From Paludibacteraceae bacterium (GTDB lineage: Bacteria > Bacteroidota > Bacteroidia > Bacteroidales > Paludibacteraceae), in contig JAGCWQ010000040.1 of the NCBI GenBank assembly GCA_017961765.1, forward strand, positions 1-47,285: DNA of 47,285 nt, in the 5' to 3' direction. Below the pieces are notes generated by a model. That model searched no databases. It worked only from the letters and a program-made list of their open reading frames with translations, and was not told the DNA's origin. Shown piece after piece: positions 8,229 to 16,767 of the stretch; the first letter of the stretch is position 1, and each line of letters starts with the position of its first letter. A program made the translations under genes and the position numbers.

Positions 8229-9677
8229 ATGTCAGAAGATAATAAAAACGACAATAAAACTCGGGAAGGTCGTCGTGCCTTCTTGAAATTGTTGGGAGGA
8301 GGAACACTCCTCGCCTCGGCCTCATTGATTGGATGCCATCCCAACAAAGAGAAGCAAGGCAACACAAACAAGGATTTGGTCCCTGCAGGAGGCATGACCT
8401 ATCGGGTTTCCTCCTCGACAGGAGACAAGGTTTCCATATTAGGCTATGGCTGTATGCGCCTCCCGACCATAAAAAACGGCAGTGCACGTGATACGGAAGA
8501 TGAAATAGACCAAGAGCAAGTGAATGCTCAAGTGGACCTGGCTTTGGCTCAAGGCATCAACTATTTCGACACCTCTCCAGTCTATTGCAAGGGACGATCG
8601 GAACATGCCATGGGTATCGCCTTGAAACGGCACCCAAGAAACACGTACTACATTGCAACGAAGTTGTCCAATTTCTCTTCCGCCTACTGGCCGGAAAAGG
8701 AGTCGAAGGAGATGTACTACAATTCCCTAAAGGAACTCCAGACAGACTATATTGATTACATGCTGCTCCATGCCATCGGGCAATCGGGCACAGCACAAGA
8801 CGGCACGCAACTCAACGGAATGGAGGCTCTCCAAGCCCGCTATTTCGACAACGGCATTCTAGACTTCTTGTTGAAAGAACGTGAGGCAGGACGTATCCGC
8901 AATTTGGGATTCTCCTATCATGGCGACATAAAAGTGTTCGACTATATGCTGTCGATGCACGACAAATACAAGTGGGACTTTGTCCAAATTCAGTTGAACT
9001 ATGTTGACTGGCACTATGCGAAGGAGGTCAATCCGAACAACACAAACGCTGAATACCTCTACGCCGAATTGGAAAAGAGAAACATCCCTGCCGTCATCAT
9101 GGAGCCACTCTTGGGAGGACGATTGGCAAAACTGCCCGACTATCTCTCCACTCGCCTGAAACAACGCGATCCGGAAGCCAGTGTCGCTTCTTGGGCTTTC
9201 CGATATGCCGGCACTTTCCCGAAAGTGTTGACTGTCCTCAGCGGCATGACCTACATGGAGCATCTGCGAGACAATTTGAAGACCTACTCCCCATTGGTTC
9301 CTTTGACCGAAGAGGAGCTATCCTTCTTGCACGACGAAACAGCACGACTGATGATCGAATATCCGTTGGTGCCTTGCACAGGATGCCAATATTGCATGCC
9401 ATGTGAGTTCGGCATCGACATTCCATCAATCTTCACGCACTACAACAAATGTGTGACAGAGGGGTACATCGTCAAAAACACGCAAGACGAAAATTATCGC
9501 AAGGCAAGGAAAACCTTCTTGGTGGGATATGACCGTAGTGTGCCGAAGTTACGCCAAGCCGACCACTGCATCGGATGTGGGCAATGTACATTCGCATGCC
9601 CTCAAGGCATCAAGATTCCAGACGAGTTGCACCGAATCGGCGAATATGTAGAAAAACTAAAACGAGAGTCGTTATGA
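8229..9677 (+). CDS. Tat-exported aldo/keto reductase with two 4Fe-4S clusters
   Basis: A 482-residue protein with a twin-arginine signal (EGRRAFLKLL, Arg15-Arg16) running into a lipobox (LIGC, Cys36), so it is predicted to be exported folded and lipid-anchored. Residues 58-350 form an aldo/keto reductase barrel with the full tetrad: Asp114 and Tyr119 (FDTSPVY), Lys145 (IATKLS) and His181 (LLHA). The C-terminal part carries CTGCQYCMPC (from Cys383) and CIGCGQCTFACP (Cys447/450/453/457), binding sites for Fe-S clusters. NAD(P)H is not available outside the cytoplasm, so electrons probably come through the clusters, presumably from the adjacent NapH/NapG-like protein. It starts 18 bases after that gene, and its stop overlaps the next start (ATGA). 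Substrate unknown. Confidence 0.92.
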   Translation: MSEDNKNDNKTREGRRAFLKLLGGGTLLASASLIGCHPNKEKQGNTNKDLVPAGGMTYRVSSSTGDKVSILGYGCMRLPTIKNGSARDTEDEIDQEQVNAQVDLALAQGINYFDTSPVYCKGRSEHAMGIALKRHPRNTYYIATKLSNFSSAYWPEKESKEMYYNSLKELQTDYIDYMLLHAIGQSGTAQDGTQLNGMEALQARYFDNGILDFLLKEREAGRIRNLGFSYHGDIKVFDYMLSMHDKYKWDFVQIQLNYVDWHYAKEVNPNNTNAEYLYAELEKRNIPAVIMEPLLGGRLAKLPDYLSTRLKQRDPEASVASWAFRYAGTFPKVLTVLSGMTYMEHLRDNLKTYSPLVPLTEEELSFLHDETARLMIEYPLVPCTGCQYCMPCEFGIDIPSIFTHYNKCVTEGYIVKNTQDENYRKARKTFLVGYDRSVPKLRQADHCIGCGQCTFACPQGIKIPDELHRIGEYVEKLKRESL

Positions 9678-10108
9678 GGGTAAGCCAAATGCAAATTGAC
9701 CTTCTTCACCGAGGAGGTTTCTCCTTGGTCATGATGAAGGAGGAGTTTTTGCGGACATTCACACGTCGTGGGGTCGCAGACCTATATGGATTGCTGACGG
9801 AAGACCCCAACTACATGGAAGGAGCCTTGGTGGCCGACAAGGTAGTAGGCAAAGGCGCAGCCGCCTTAATGGTCTTAGGCAAAGTGATGGAGGTCTATGC
9901 AGACATCATCAGCGAGCCCGCTTTACAGATGCTCCAATCCAACGGCATTCCCGTCCATTACCAAGACTTAGTATCCTCTATTGAAAACAGAGAAAGGAGC
10001 GGCCCATGTCCCGTCGAATCGCTGTGTCTTGGAGCAAAAAATGCAGAGGAGGCGTTGCCTCTTATCGCAGACTTTCTTAAAAAGAAGGACGCCCGTAAGG
10101 ATAAATAA
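9674..10108 (+). CDS. DUF1893 family protein
   Basis: A 144-residue cytoplasmic protein of the DUF1893 family, which has a cytidine-deaminase-like fold in a solved thermophile member. Typical segments are LLHRGGFSLVMM near the N terminus, the VVGKGAAALMVLG helix region and a late ERSGPCPVESL. The biochemical role is not known. The ATG at 9674 overlaps the TGA of the reductase gene in ATGA, which implies translational coupling and fixes the start; upstream in-frame ATGs lie deep inside the reductase gene. Linkage to an Fe-S redox and Tat cluster suggests a role in maturation or regulation of that system, but this is inference only. Confidence 0.88.
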   Translation: MRVSQMQIDLLHRGGFSLVMMKEEFLRTFTRRGVADLYGLLTEDPNYMEGALVADKVVGKGAAALMVLGKVMEVYADIISEPALQMLQSNGIPVHYQDLVSSIENRERSGPCPVESLCLGAKNAEEALPLIADFLKKKDARKDK

Positions 10109-10206
10109 TTGACAAGTAGATTTCAAAACAAAACCGTATCCACCTGAATAGGGACAAGCCACATCAAGTCTCCCCATTCCGAAGATACGCTCAAAAAAAG
10201 ATAGTT

Positions 10207-10716
10207 ATGCAAAACACAACAACATTGGGCCTCTACACATTGGATTACTCCGATTGGAGGACCTATCGAACGGCACTACTTTTAGTGATTGCCAATGTCG
10301 TCTTCCCTCAGATTTTCCACTACTTCGGCACCGGTGCCGTGTGGTTGCCCATCTATTTTTTCACCTTGGTAGGAGCTTACAAATACGGATGGAAAGTAGG
10401 CTTACTGACAGCCATTTTTTCCCCACTGACGAGCCATTTCCTATTCGGCATGCCAGCAGGCATAATGTTACCAGTGGTGATGTCCCGCTCAGCCGTTTTA
10501 GCGCTGGTAGCAGGAGTAGTTTCTTCCCACTTTAAGAAAGCCACATTACCTCTATTCGCATTAGTAGTTTTGTGCAGTTACCTCTTGGGTGGCATTCCTG
10601 ACTTGTTGATCCGAGGCGACTTGGTTCATGCTTGGCAAACACAATTGGCAGGATGGCCGGGAATGCTCTTGCAGATTTTTGGAGGATGTCTTGTAGTTAA
10701 TCTAGGAAAAGATTAA
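10207..10716 (+). CDS. ECF transporter S component-like membrane protein
   Basis: A 169-residue hydrophobic protein with five to six membrane segments. Stretches such as WLPIYFFTLVGAYKYGWKVG and SPLTSHFLFGMPAGIMLPVV resemble the substrate-binding S components of energy-coupling-factor vitamin transporters. No EcfA or EcfT gene is present in the window, so it would have to share a module encoded elsewhere. The substrate cannot be told. It lies 98 bases after the DUF1893 gene and 38 bases before tatA, same strand, so it is likely part of the same transcription unit. It could instead be a small membrane subunit of the redox system. Confidence 0.6.
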   Translation: MQNTTTLGLYTLDYSDWRTYRTALLLVIANVVFPQIFHYFGTGAVWLPIYFFTLVGAYKYGWKVGLLTAIFSPLTSHFLFGMPAGIMLPVVMSRSAVLALVAGVVSSHFKKATLPLFALVVLCSYLLGGIPDLLIRGDLVHAWQTQLAGWPGMLLQIFGGCLVVNLGKD

Positions 10717-10754
10717 TTTCGGGGCAATGTGTTTATACAATTAACTATACAGTT

Positions 10755-10955
10755 ATGAATATGCTTTTTATTGGAGGCTTAGGGATGCAGGAGATTCTCC
10801 TCATTCTCTTAGTCGTTTTGATATTTTTCGGAGGCAAAAAGATTCCTGAAATGATGCGTGGATTAGGACAAGGAGTCCGCAATTTCAAAGAAGGGATGGA
10901 AGGCACCTCTGACAAGAAGGCAGAGGAGACGGCCGACAAAGAAAAAAAGGAATGA
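10755..10955 (+). CDS. tatA: Sec-independent translocase protein TatA
   Basis: A 66-residue single-span protein: one N-terminal hydrophobic helix (EILLILLVVLIFF), then the FGGKKIPEMMRGLGQGVRNF amphipathic helix typical of TatA/E, and a charged tail. TatA oligomers form the transport path for folded Tat substrates. Its TGA overlaps the tatC ATG (ATGA). No separate tatB is seen, so the system is of the minimal TatA-TatC type. Two probable substrates lie just upstream in the same unit. Confidence 0.96.
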   Translation: MNMLFIGGLGMQEILLILLVVLIFFGGKKIPEMMRGLGQGVRNFKEGMEGTSDKKAEETADKEKKE

Positions 10956-11719
10956 GTGAAGAAGCCTCGTTTTGGGACCATCTAGATGCCCTTCGTGGCG
11001 TTATATTGCGGGTGCTGGCAGGTGTTCTACTTGTGAGCATGGTTGCTTTTTGTTTCAAGGAAGAACTCTTTTCGATTCTCTTAGCGCCCAAGGAGCCAGA
11101 CTTTTGGACCTATCGGATGTTGGCGCGACTATCCGAGGTGTTCGCACTTGAGCCATTCGAAGAGAATTTCTCCGTCCGTCTCATCAACACCCAACTAGCC
11201 CAGCAATTTCTGACCCATGTACAGGTCTCCTTCTACACCGGGTTTCTTCTCGTCTTCCCCTATCTTCTTTACGAACTTTTCCGCTTTGTATCCCCCGCCC
11301 TCTATCAAAAGGAGCGCTTCTACCTAAAACGAGTAGTTATCGGAGGCTACTTGATGTTTTTATCAGGTATCGCCCTATGCTACTATATGGTTTTTCCTTT
11401 CACCTTTCATTTCTTAGCGACCTATCAAGTCAGCAATGAGGTTGAGAATCAAATCGTTTTAGATTCCTACATAGGCACCTTCGTCATGCTAAGCCTGATG
11501 ATGGGACTTCTTTTCGAGCTACCCCTGCTCACTTGGCTACTGGGCAAATTAGGGTTCCTCACATCCGATACGCTTGCACACTACAGGAAACATGCTTGGG
11601 TCGGCATACTGGTAGTGGTTGCCATACTGACCCCCACCTCCGACATTTTCACACTTCTCGTTGTCGCCCTGCCCGTCTTTCTCCTTTACGAGATAAGCAT
11701 CTGGATAGTAAAGAAATAA
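10952..11719 (+). CDS. tatC: Sec-independent translocase protein TatC
   Basis: A 255-residue six-span membrane protein and the Tat signal receptor. It opens with FWDHLDALR, the cytoplasmic signal-binding segment (usually EHLxELR; here Asp replaces the first Glu), and carries FRFVSPALYQKER with the conserved Glu. TPTSDIFT near the C terminus is also diagnostic. It is coupled to tatA by a 4-base overlap. There is an unusually large insert around residues 55-90 between the first membrane helix and the second, also seen in other Bacteroidota TatC proteins. Last gene of the operon. Confidence 0.96.
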   Translation: MSEEASFWDHLDALRGVILRVLAGVLLVSMVAFCFKEELFSILLAPKEPDFWTYRMLARLSEVFALEPFEENFSVRLINTQLAQQFLTHVQVSFYTGFLLVFPYLLYELFRFVSPALYQKERFYLKRVVIGGYLMFLSGIALCYYMVFPFTFHFLATYQVSNEVENQIVLDSYIGTFVMLSLMMGLLFELPLLTWLLGKLGFLTSDTLAHYRKHAWVGILVVVAILTPTSDIFTLLVVALPVFLLYEISIWIVKK

Positions 11720-11985
11720 ACACACCACTGCATCTTCTTTTTTTAGGGAAAGCTAACATGACAAGTTAGTCATGTAACAAATGGAAGGAAAATATTTCTC
11801 CGAAAATCACAGAAAAAGCGTACGATGTTGATTTTTTTTGATATATTTGCATAGTAGAATTCCATAAAATTTAGTATGACGGGATTCGATTTAGGGCATG
11901 AAAGGATTAACTTTGTTTGGCATAGTTAATAGCATAGTGAAGTTTATCGACAAGCTGAAATTATAAACAATTTAACATATACAAT
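11720..11985. other. Intergenic stretch with two candidate promoters
   Basis: No gene was found. A 7-bp inverted repeat (ACATGAC/GTCATGT, 11757-11776) without a T-run follows tatC. Two TAnnTTTG matches are present: TATATTTG (11842-11849) and TAACTTTG (11908-11915). Either could drive the 44-residue peptide gene starting at 11986. Neither has a clear -33 box. Confidence 0.5.
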
Positions 11986-12120
11986 ATGAAACAATCTTAT
12001 GAAATGCCTCAAATCGAGGTTGTTGAATTAGAGTTGGAAGGAATAATAGCAAATTCTCCAACACCATTCAACATGGAAAGTGCTCCAGAATTGCCAGGTA
12101 TTGGAGATGGAAATGAATAA
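11986..12120 (+). CDS. Small acidic peptide of 44 residues, unknown role
   Basis: An ATG-to-TAA frame of 44 codons, beginning MKQSYEMPQIEVVELELEGI and ending in a Pro/Gly-rich acidic tail (PELPGIGDGNE). The start M-K-x-x-Y-x-x-P-x-I-E-V-V-E-x-E-x-E is a pattern I associate with small Bacteroidales peptides of unknown function. It has no signal peptide. Support for expression: two promoter elements upstream and a very strong hairpin terminator beginning 15 bases after the stop. Whether the acidic part is a leader and the IIANSPTPFN segment a core peptide is speculation; no modification enzyme is adjacent. Confidence 0.6.
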   Translation: MKQSYEMPQIEVVELELEGIIANSPTPFNMESAPELPGIGDGNE

Positions 12121-12135
12121 TGCATTATTCTCTTT

Positions 12136-12177
12136 CAAACGAAAAAGCGATTCCAACAGAGTCGCTTTTTTCGTTTG
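12136..12177. terminator. Long bidirectional terminator after the small peptide gene
   Basis: CAAACGAAAAAGCGA (12136-12150) pairs with TCGCTTTTTTCGTTTG (12162-12177), 15 bp with one bulged T, around an 11-base loop. The A-run and T-run in the arms allow it to act on either strand. Confidence 0.8.
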
Positions 12178-12277
12178 AGCAAGTAGCACCTTATTATTGG
12201 GGATGTTCCCTTGCGCACACATTTATTTTTCTTCCATTTTTATTACAACCTAAACTATATGGTCTTTTTATTTTTCG

Positions 12278-12285
12278 TATATTTG
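12278..12285 (+). promoter_or_regulatory. -7 element of the first BspA-like gene
   Basis: TATATTTG matches TAnnTTTG, 32 bases upstream of the ATG at 12317. Confidence 0.65.
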
Positions 12286-12316
12286 CCTACAAAACGAATT
12301 TTAAACGAAAAAAAGT

Positions 12317-14287
12317 ATGGCTAACTACAGAAAATGGACTTATGTGGCCGGAATGGCCTTTTCTATGCTCATCATGCCTGAAATCACCTTGGCTGATGCG
12401 GCTGGCACTTGTGGCGAAAATGTGAAATGGTCCTTCACGTCTTCTAACAATACGTTGGTAGTCAAAGGCAACGGAAAGATGATCCGCCAAGATTCATTGG
12501 TGAGCTTGGGTGCGACGAAGGTTGAAGTGGAAGACGGTGTCCGCGAGATCGGAGACGCTGCTTTTGCTGGTTTCGATAAGATGGAGACACTTAAGCTTCC
12601 TGCAAGCGTATGGAGTCTGGAAGGCGACGCACTGTCCAAGTGTTCCAACCTAAAAAATGTCACGATTCCTAAGCAGTTGATTTCCGTGGCAAAGGAAAAG
12701 ATCCTTTCCAACCCAAATGTCGAGAGACTTGCTGTCGTTGACAACTCCCTCACATGGATTTTCTCCGTTAAAAATGGAGATTTGACCATTTACGGAAAAG
12801 GCGTATTGGAAAACCTGATTTATACGAAAAAAGCAAATGGAGCAGAGCAGACTTGCTTCTTCCCTGCCGAGATGGGAATCAAGACTCTTACAATAGACAA
12901 TGGCGTTTCTGGTATTGAAGAACAAGTCTTCAACGGTTGCACCACTTTGGAGAAGGCCGTTCTTCCTACGGGAATGATGGAGATTGGCAATTCCGTATTT
13001 GCCGGTTGTACCAATTTGAAGACAGTTGCCCTTCCTAAGAATTTGACGACGCTCGGCAACGCGGTCTTTGCAGGTTGTACAAGTTTACAATCCATTTCGT
13101 TGCCAGAAAGTTTGACGGCCATGGGCGAAGGCATCTTCTCCAACTGTGCAAGCATGACACAAGCCAACATTCCTACCAGCATCACGACATTGCCTAAGCG
13201 TACATTCATGGGATGCTCCTCTCTCGCAGGAATCAACATACCTGACAACATCACGCTCATAGAGCCTTATGCTTTTGCATTCTGTAGTTCCATGCGCGAA
13301 TTCACGGTAGATCCTAAAAATGAGGTTTACGCAGCAAAGAATGGAGTTCTTTTCTACAAGGACATGAAGACGTTGGTAAAATATCCCGAAGGCAAGGCTG
13401 ACGCTGCCTACGTAATTCCTGCAGGTGTTAAGGAGATGGACGCTTCCGCCTTGATCGGAGCCAAATTCAAAACGATCACCATACCTGCAGCCATGGAAGT
13501 TGTCCCTGCTGGAGCCTTCCGTTCTTGCGCTAATTTGGAGTCCATCCAAGTTGGAGGAGGAAAATTCTATTCTTCCACCGATGGCGTCTTGATGAGCAAA
13601 GACAAAAAGGAGTTGATCCAATATCCGATGAACAAAAAGAATTCATCCTACGCCATTCCTAAAACAGTTCAAACCATTGGAGCATTCGCCTTCAGCGACT
13701 GCAACAATTTGGGCACTATAAAGATTCCTGCTTCCGTAAACAGCATCGAGGAGCGTGCCTTCAACAAGTGCGAATTCTTGACGGAAATCCAAGTGGACGC
13801 TGCCAATGTAAACTTCACCTCCGTCAACAACGTATTGATGAGCAAGGATTATTCCCGTTTGGTTCTCTACTCTCCTCGCAAGACGGATGTAAGCTATGCA
13901 ATCCCTGCTGGCGTGGTAATCGTAGATGCCTATTCCTTCTACAAGTGCGACAATTTGAAATCGCTCACCATTCCAGCTACTGCCACAGATGTCAGCGGCC
14001 GCGCCTTTGTTCGTTTGAACCTGAGTTCTTTGGACATGACTGGAAAGGGAAAGATTACCATCAAGAGTAATGACGCCTCTAAGGGTAGCGTTTCGCTCAC
14101 CTGCTTGCCAGAAGCTTTCGATGAATTCCTTTCTGAGAAAAAGAACACTCCGTCATCCTTGGAGTTGTTCCTAACTGCAGTGCCAAACCAAGGTTATTCA
14201 TTCGAGAAGTGGAACAACGGAAGTGAAAATCCAAGATTGAAGCAAACGTTGAAAGGTAACATTGACGTTGTTGCCAACTTCAAATAA
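12317..14287 (+). CDS. BspA-like leucine-rich repeat surface protein (656 aa)
   Basis: An exported protein with an N-terminal hydrophobic signal (about residues 8-27), then LRR_5/BspA-type repeats of the form I-P-x-x-[IVL]-x-x-I-x-x-x-A-F-x-x-C-x-x-L (for example LPTGMMEIGNSVFAGCTNLK). Two module heads of the type C-G-x-x-V-x-W-x-[FI]-x-x-x-x-x-L-x-[IV]-x-G-x-G are visible, near residues 33 and 145. The C-terminal 70 residues (LTAVPNQGYSFEKWNNGSEN onward) look like a divergent InlB B-repeat domain. BspA-like proteins in oral and gut Bacteroidales act in adhesion to host or microbial partners; that is family knowledge. No T9SS C-terminal domain is evident. Own promoter and terminator. Confidence 0.92.
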   Translation: MANYRKWTYVAGMAFSMLIMPEITLADAAGTCGENVKWSFTSSNNTLVVKGNGKMIRQDSLVSLGATKVEVEDGVREIGDAAFAGFDKMETLKLPASVWSLEGDALSKCSNLKNVTIPKQLISVAKEKILSNPNVERLAVVDNSLTWIFSVKNGDLTIYGKGVLENLIYTKKANGAEQTCFFPAEMGIKTLTIDNGVSGIEEQVFNGCTTLEKAVLPTGMMEIGNSVFAGCTNLKTVALPKNLTTLGNAVFAGCTSLQSISLPESLTAMGEGIFSNCASMTQANIPTSITTLPKRTFMGCSSLAGINIPDNITLIEPYAFAFCSSMREFTVDPKNEVYAAKNGVLFYKDMKTLVKYPEGKADAAYVIPAGVKEMDASALIGAKFKTITIPAAMEVVPAGAFRSCANLESIQVGGGKFYSSTDGVLMSKDKKELIQYPMNKKNSSYAIPKTVQTIGAFAFSDCNNLGTIKIPASVNSIEERAFNKCEFLTEIQVDAANVNFTSVNNVLMSKDYSRLVLYSPRKTDVSYAIPAGVVIVDAYSFYKCDNLKSLTIPATATDVSGRAFVRLNLSSLDMTGKGKITIKSNDASKGSVSLTCLPEAFDEFLSEKKNTPSSLELFLTAVPNQGYSFEKWNNGSENPRLKQTLKGNIDVVANFK

Positions 14288-14304
14288 AAAGCCAAGGGCA
14301 TATC

Positions 14305-14349
14305 AAGGTAGGGGACGAACACAGAGGGAATCCCCTATCTTTTCTCTTT
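14305..14349 (+). terminator. Terminator after the first BspA-like gene
   Basis: Stem AAGGTAGGGGA (14305-14315) with TCCCCTATCTT (14331-14341), one G-T pair, followed by a T-rich run. Confidence 0.75.
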
Positions 14350-14377
14350 ATAGATATTCAATAAATAATAGGGTATT

Positions 14378-14412
14378 GGGAGTTTTAACGAACTCTCGTT
14401 TTTTTGTTTTTA
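14378..14412 (+). terminator. Second hairpin with long T-run, directly before the patatin gene
   Basis: GGGAGTT (14378-14384) pairs with AACTCTC (14391-14397) with one G-T, and is followed by two runs of T. It ends ten bases before the ATG at 14422, so it may be a second terminator or an attenuator in the leader of the next gene. Confidence 0.5.
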
Positions 14413-14421
14413 GTCCAAACG

Positions 14422-16767
14422 ATGGTTATAGGACCTTCAAATAAGTTTTCCGTGTATCGTCTCCTTTTCATCACATTGACTTTACTTAGTTTTTCCCTAC
14501 CTCTTTCATCACAAAAGGTCGGGCTGGTACTCAGTGGCGGTGGAGCAAAAGGCTGTGCGCACATCGGCATCATTCGAGCATTGGAAGAAGAGGGCATTCC
14601 TATAGACTACGTCGCAGGCTCGTCCATGGGAGCCATCATCGGGTCTCTTTACGCCATGGGGTTCTCTCCTGATGAGATGGAAGCATTGGTCGCTTCCGAA
14701 GAGTTCACCTCCTGGCAACGCAACGACATAGACGAAGACGACACTTACTACTTTAAACACAACGACCCCACCCCTGCATTTGTAAACATCAAAATGCACC
14801 TTTCCGATTCGATGAAGTTGGAGACGCACCTATTGCCATCAAGCATCATCGGACCCACACAAATGAACATTGCGTTCATGAAACTTTACGCACAAGCGGG
14901 AGCCCTTTGTGAAGGCGATTTCGACCGTCTCTTCGTTCCTTTCCGTTGCGTGGCCTCCGACGTGCATAACAAACGAGAATATCTCCATCGGAAAGGAGAT
15001 TTGGGTGACGCCGTCCGTTCCTCCATGACCTTTCCATTGGTTTACAAACCCATCCAAGTCAATGGGCACCTCTTATTTGACGGCGGAATCTACAACAACT
15101 TCCCGGTTGACCTTATGGAATCCGATTTTGCTCCCGACTACATGATTGGAAGCAACGTCTCTTCCAACCCTTTGGAACCAAATGAGACGGACATCGTACT
15201 ACAATTGGAAAACATGATCATGAACAAGACGGACTACTCCATAGACAAAAGCAAAGGACTCTTGTTCGACTTTCATTTCGAGAACGTCGGGTTGCTAGAC
15301 TTCCATAGAATTCACGAACTTAGCCGCGCAGGATACGATTCGACAAAGGCTCATATCGCCGAAATCAAGGCATCCGTTGCACGCCGCGTGGACAAACAGA
15401 ACATAAGATTGCGCAGGGAAATCTATAAATCCCAATTACCGAATCTAGTCTTCCGCTCCATCGAAATCAACGGAGTGAGCGAGAAACAAAAACACTATAT
15501 CCGTAAATCATTCCACACAGGGAATGAACGGTTCTCTTTTTCCCAATTCAAAAAGAATTATTTCAAACTACTATCAGACAAGAAGATAGCAGAAATAATA
15601 CCCCATGCGGTCTATAATCCAGCCGACAGCACGTTCAATTTGGTACTAGACGTCAAACTCAACGACAACATTCTCATTGATTTAGGCGGAAACGTATCCT
15701 CCACGTCATCCAACTTGCTCTATTTCGGTGCCGAATACCAAGGAATATACTATTTCCCCTATAGTATGAAGGTAGGATGCCAATTCGGGCGATTCTACAA
15801 CGACCTGCATCTACAATCCCGTGTGGACCTAACGACAGCCTACCCGCTTTATTTGAAGTTAGTGGGCAATGTCCACCGTTTCTCCTATTTTCAAGACGAA
15901 TCTCCCTTCTACGAGGCAGAGATCCCATCTGAATCCTCTAGTTTGGAGACGTATGGCAAATTCAAGCTTGGGTTCCCTTTTTTAATGACAGGAAAGATGG
16001 AGTTAGGCTGGGGCTATGGCAATATATCCAACGAATATCTAGGCTATGATGTTCCATCCGACGAACGTAACCGGACAGACCATCACCTATTCGTGTCGGC
16101 TTTCCGAGTTCAATCAAGCACACTATCACACAAGCAATATCCGATTGCAGGTCGAGAGCTTTTGCTCCTACTACAACACGCCACAGGAAATCGGCAAAAC
16201 TCCGTATTCCTTCGTTCAGAGAATGATGTTGCCCGCTATCGCTTCTCCGAATTCGAGTCTTGGATGCAGATTCGAGCTCGCTGGGAACAATATTTCCGCA
16301 TGACACGTCATTTCTCTTTAGGATCCTGCATGGAAGGCGTATTTTCCTCACAAGATTTGACGGAGAACTATATGGAGACAATACTCATGACCCCCGCCTT
16401 CGAACCCACGCCCCATTCCATGGTCAACTTGAATCCTGCGTTTCGCTCCACCTGTTTTTTAGCAGGCGGAATCAAACCAATTTTTAAATTCAACAATCGG
16501 GTTCACCTCCGGTCGGAAAATTACCTCTTTGTTCCTTTCCGACGAATCCTTCCGAATGGATACTACCAACCCTACACATTAGGCATCTTCTCTACCGACG
16601 GCGATGCCACCTACCATGTCGAATATCTCAGCGAGCTTTCTCTCGTAGCCCAAATGAAATTCATTGCGGCAAGCCTCTTCGTCAACTACTACAGCTATCC
16701 AGAACGGAATTTCAACTACGGACTCTCCATCGGATACCTGATTCCATACGCTCGTCTTGTAGAATAG
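14422..16767 (+). CDS. Patatin-like phospholipase with outer-membrane barrel domain
   Basis: A 781-residue exported protein. After a signal peptide (about residues 10-30) comes a patatin lipase domain: the oxyanion loop GGGAKG (39-44), the nucleophile elbow GSSMG with Ser68, and the catalytic Asp220 in FDGG. From about residue 330 follows a POTRA-like segment and then beta-strand-rich sequence to the end (YFGAEYQGIYYFPYSMKVG and later), the arrangement of PlpD-type phospholipases that pair a patatin domain with an Omp85-type barrel. The start at 14422 is an ATG; a frame extension to a TTG at 14404 runs through the T-run of the upstream hairpin and is not favoured. It sits between two BspA-like genes. 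Confidence 0.9.
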   Translation: MVIGPSNKFSVYRLLFITLTLLSFSLPLSSQKVGLVLSGGGAKGCAHIGIIRALEEEGIPIDYVAGSSMGAIIGSLYAMGFSPDEMEALVASEEFTSWQRNDIDEDDTYYFKHNDPTPAFVNIKMHLSDSMKLETHLLPSSIIGPTQMNIAFMKLYAQAGALCEGDFDRLFVPFRCVASDVHNKREYLHRKGDLGDAVRSSMTFPLVYKPIQVNGHLLFDGGIYNNFPVDLMESDFAPDYMIGSNVSSNPLEPNETDIVLQLENMIMNKTDYSIDKSKGLLFDFHFENVGLLDFHRIHELSRAGYDSTKAHIAEIKASVARRVDKQNIRLRREIYKSQLPNLVFRSIEINGVSEKQKHYIRKSFHTGNERFSFSQFKKNYFKLLSDKKIAEIIPHAVYNPADSTFNLVLDVKLNDNILIDLGGNVSSTSSNLLYFGAEYQGIYYFPYSMKVGCQFGRFYNDLHLQSRVDLTTAYPLYLKLVGNVHRFSYFQDESPFYEAEIPSESSSLETYGKFKLGFPFLMTGKMELGWGYGNISNEYLGYDVPSDERNRTDHHLFVSAFRVQSSTLSHKQYPIAGRELLLLLQHATGNRQNSVFLRSENDVARYRFSEFESWMQIRARWEQYFRMTRHFSLGSCMEGVFSSQDLTENYMETILMTPAFEPTPHSMVNLNPAFRSTCFLAGGIKPIFKFNNRVHLRSENYLFVPFRRILPNGYYQPYTLGIFSTDGDATYHVEYLSELSLVAQMKFIAASLFVNYYSYPERNFNYGLSIGYLIPYARLVE

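Noticed and set aside
10109-10206. Riboswitch before the ECF S-like gene
   Set aside because: The 98-base spacer is too short for the common vitamin riboswitches and shows no conserved core or clear pairing.
12120-12425. Frame of 101 codons after the small peptide gene
   Set aside because: It spans the bidirectional terminator and the promoter of the BspA-like gene and runs into that gene in another frame.
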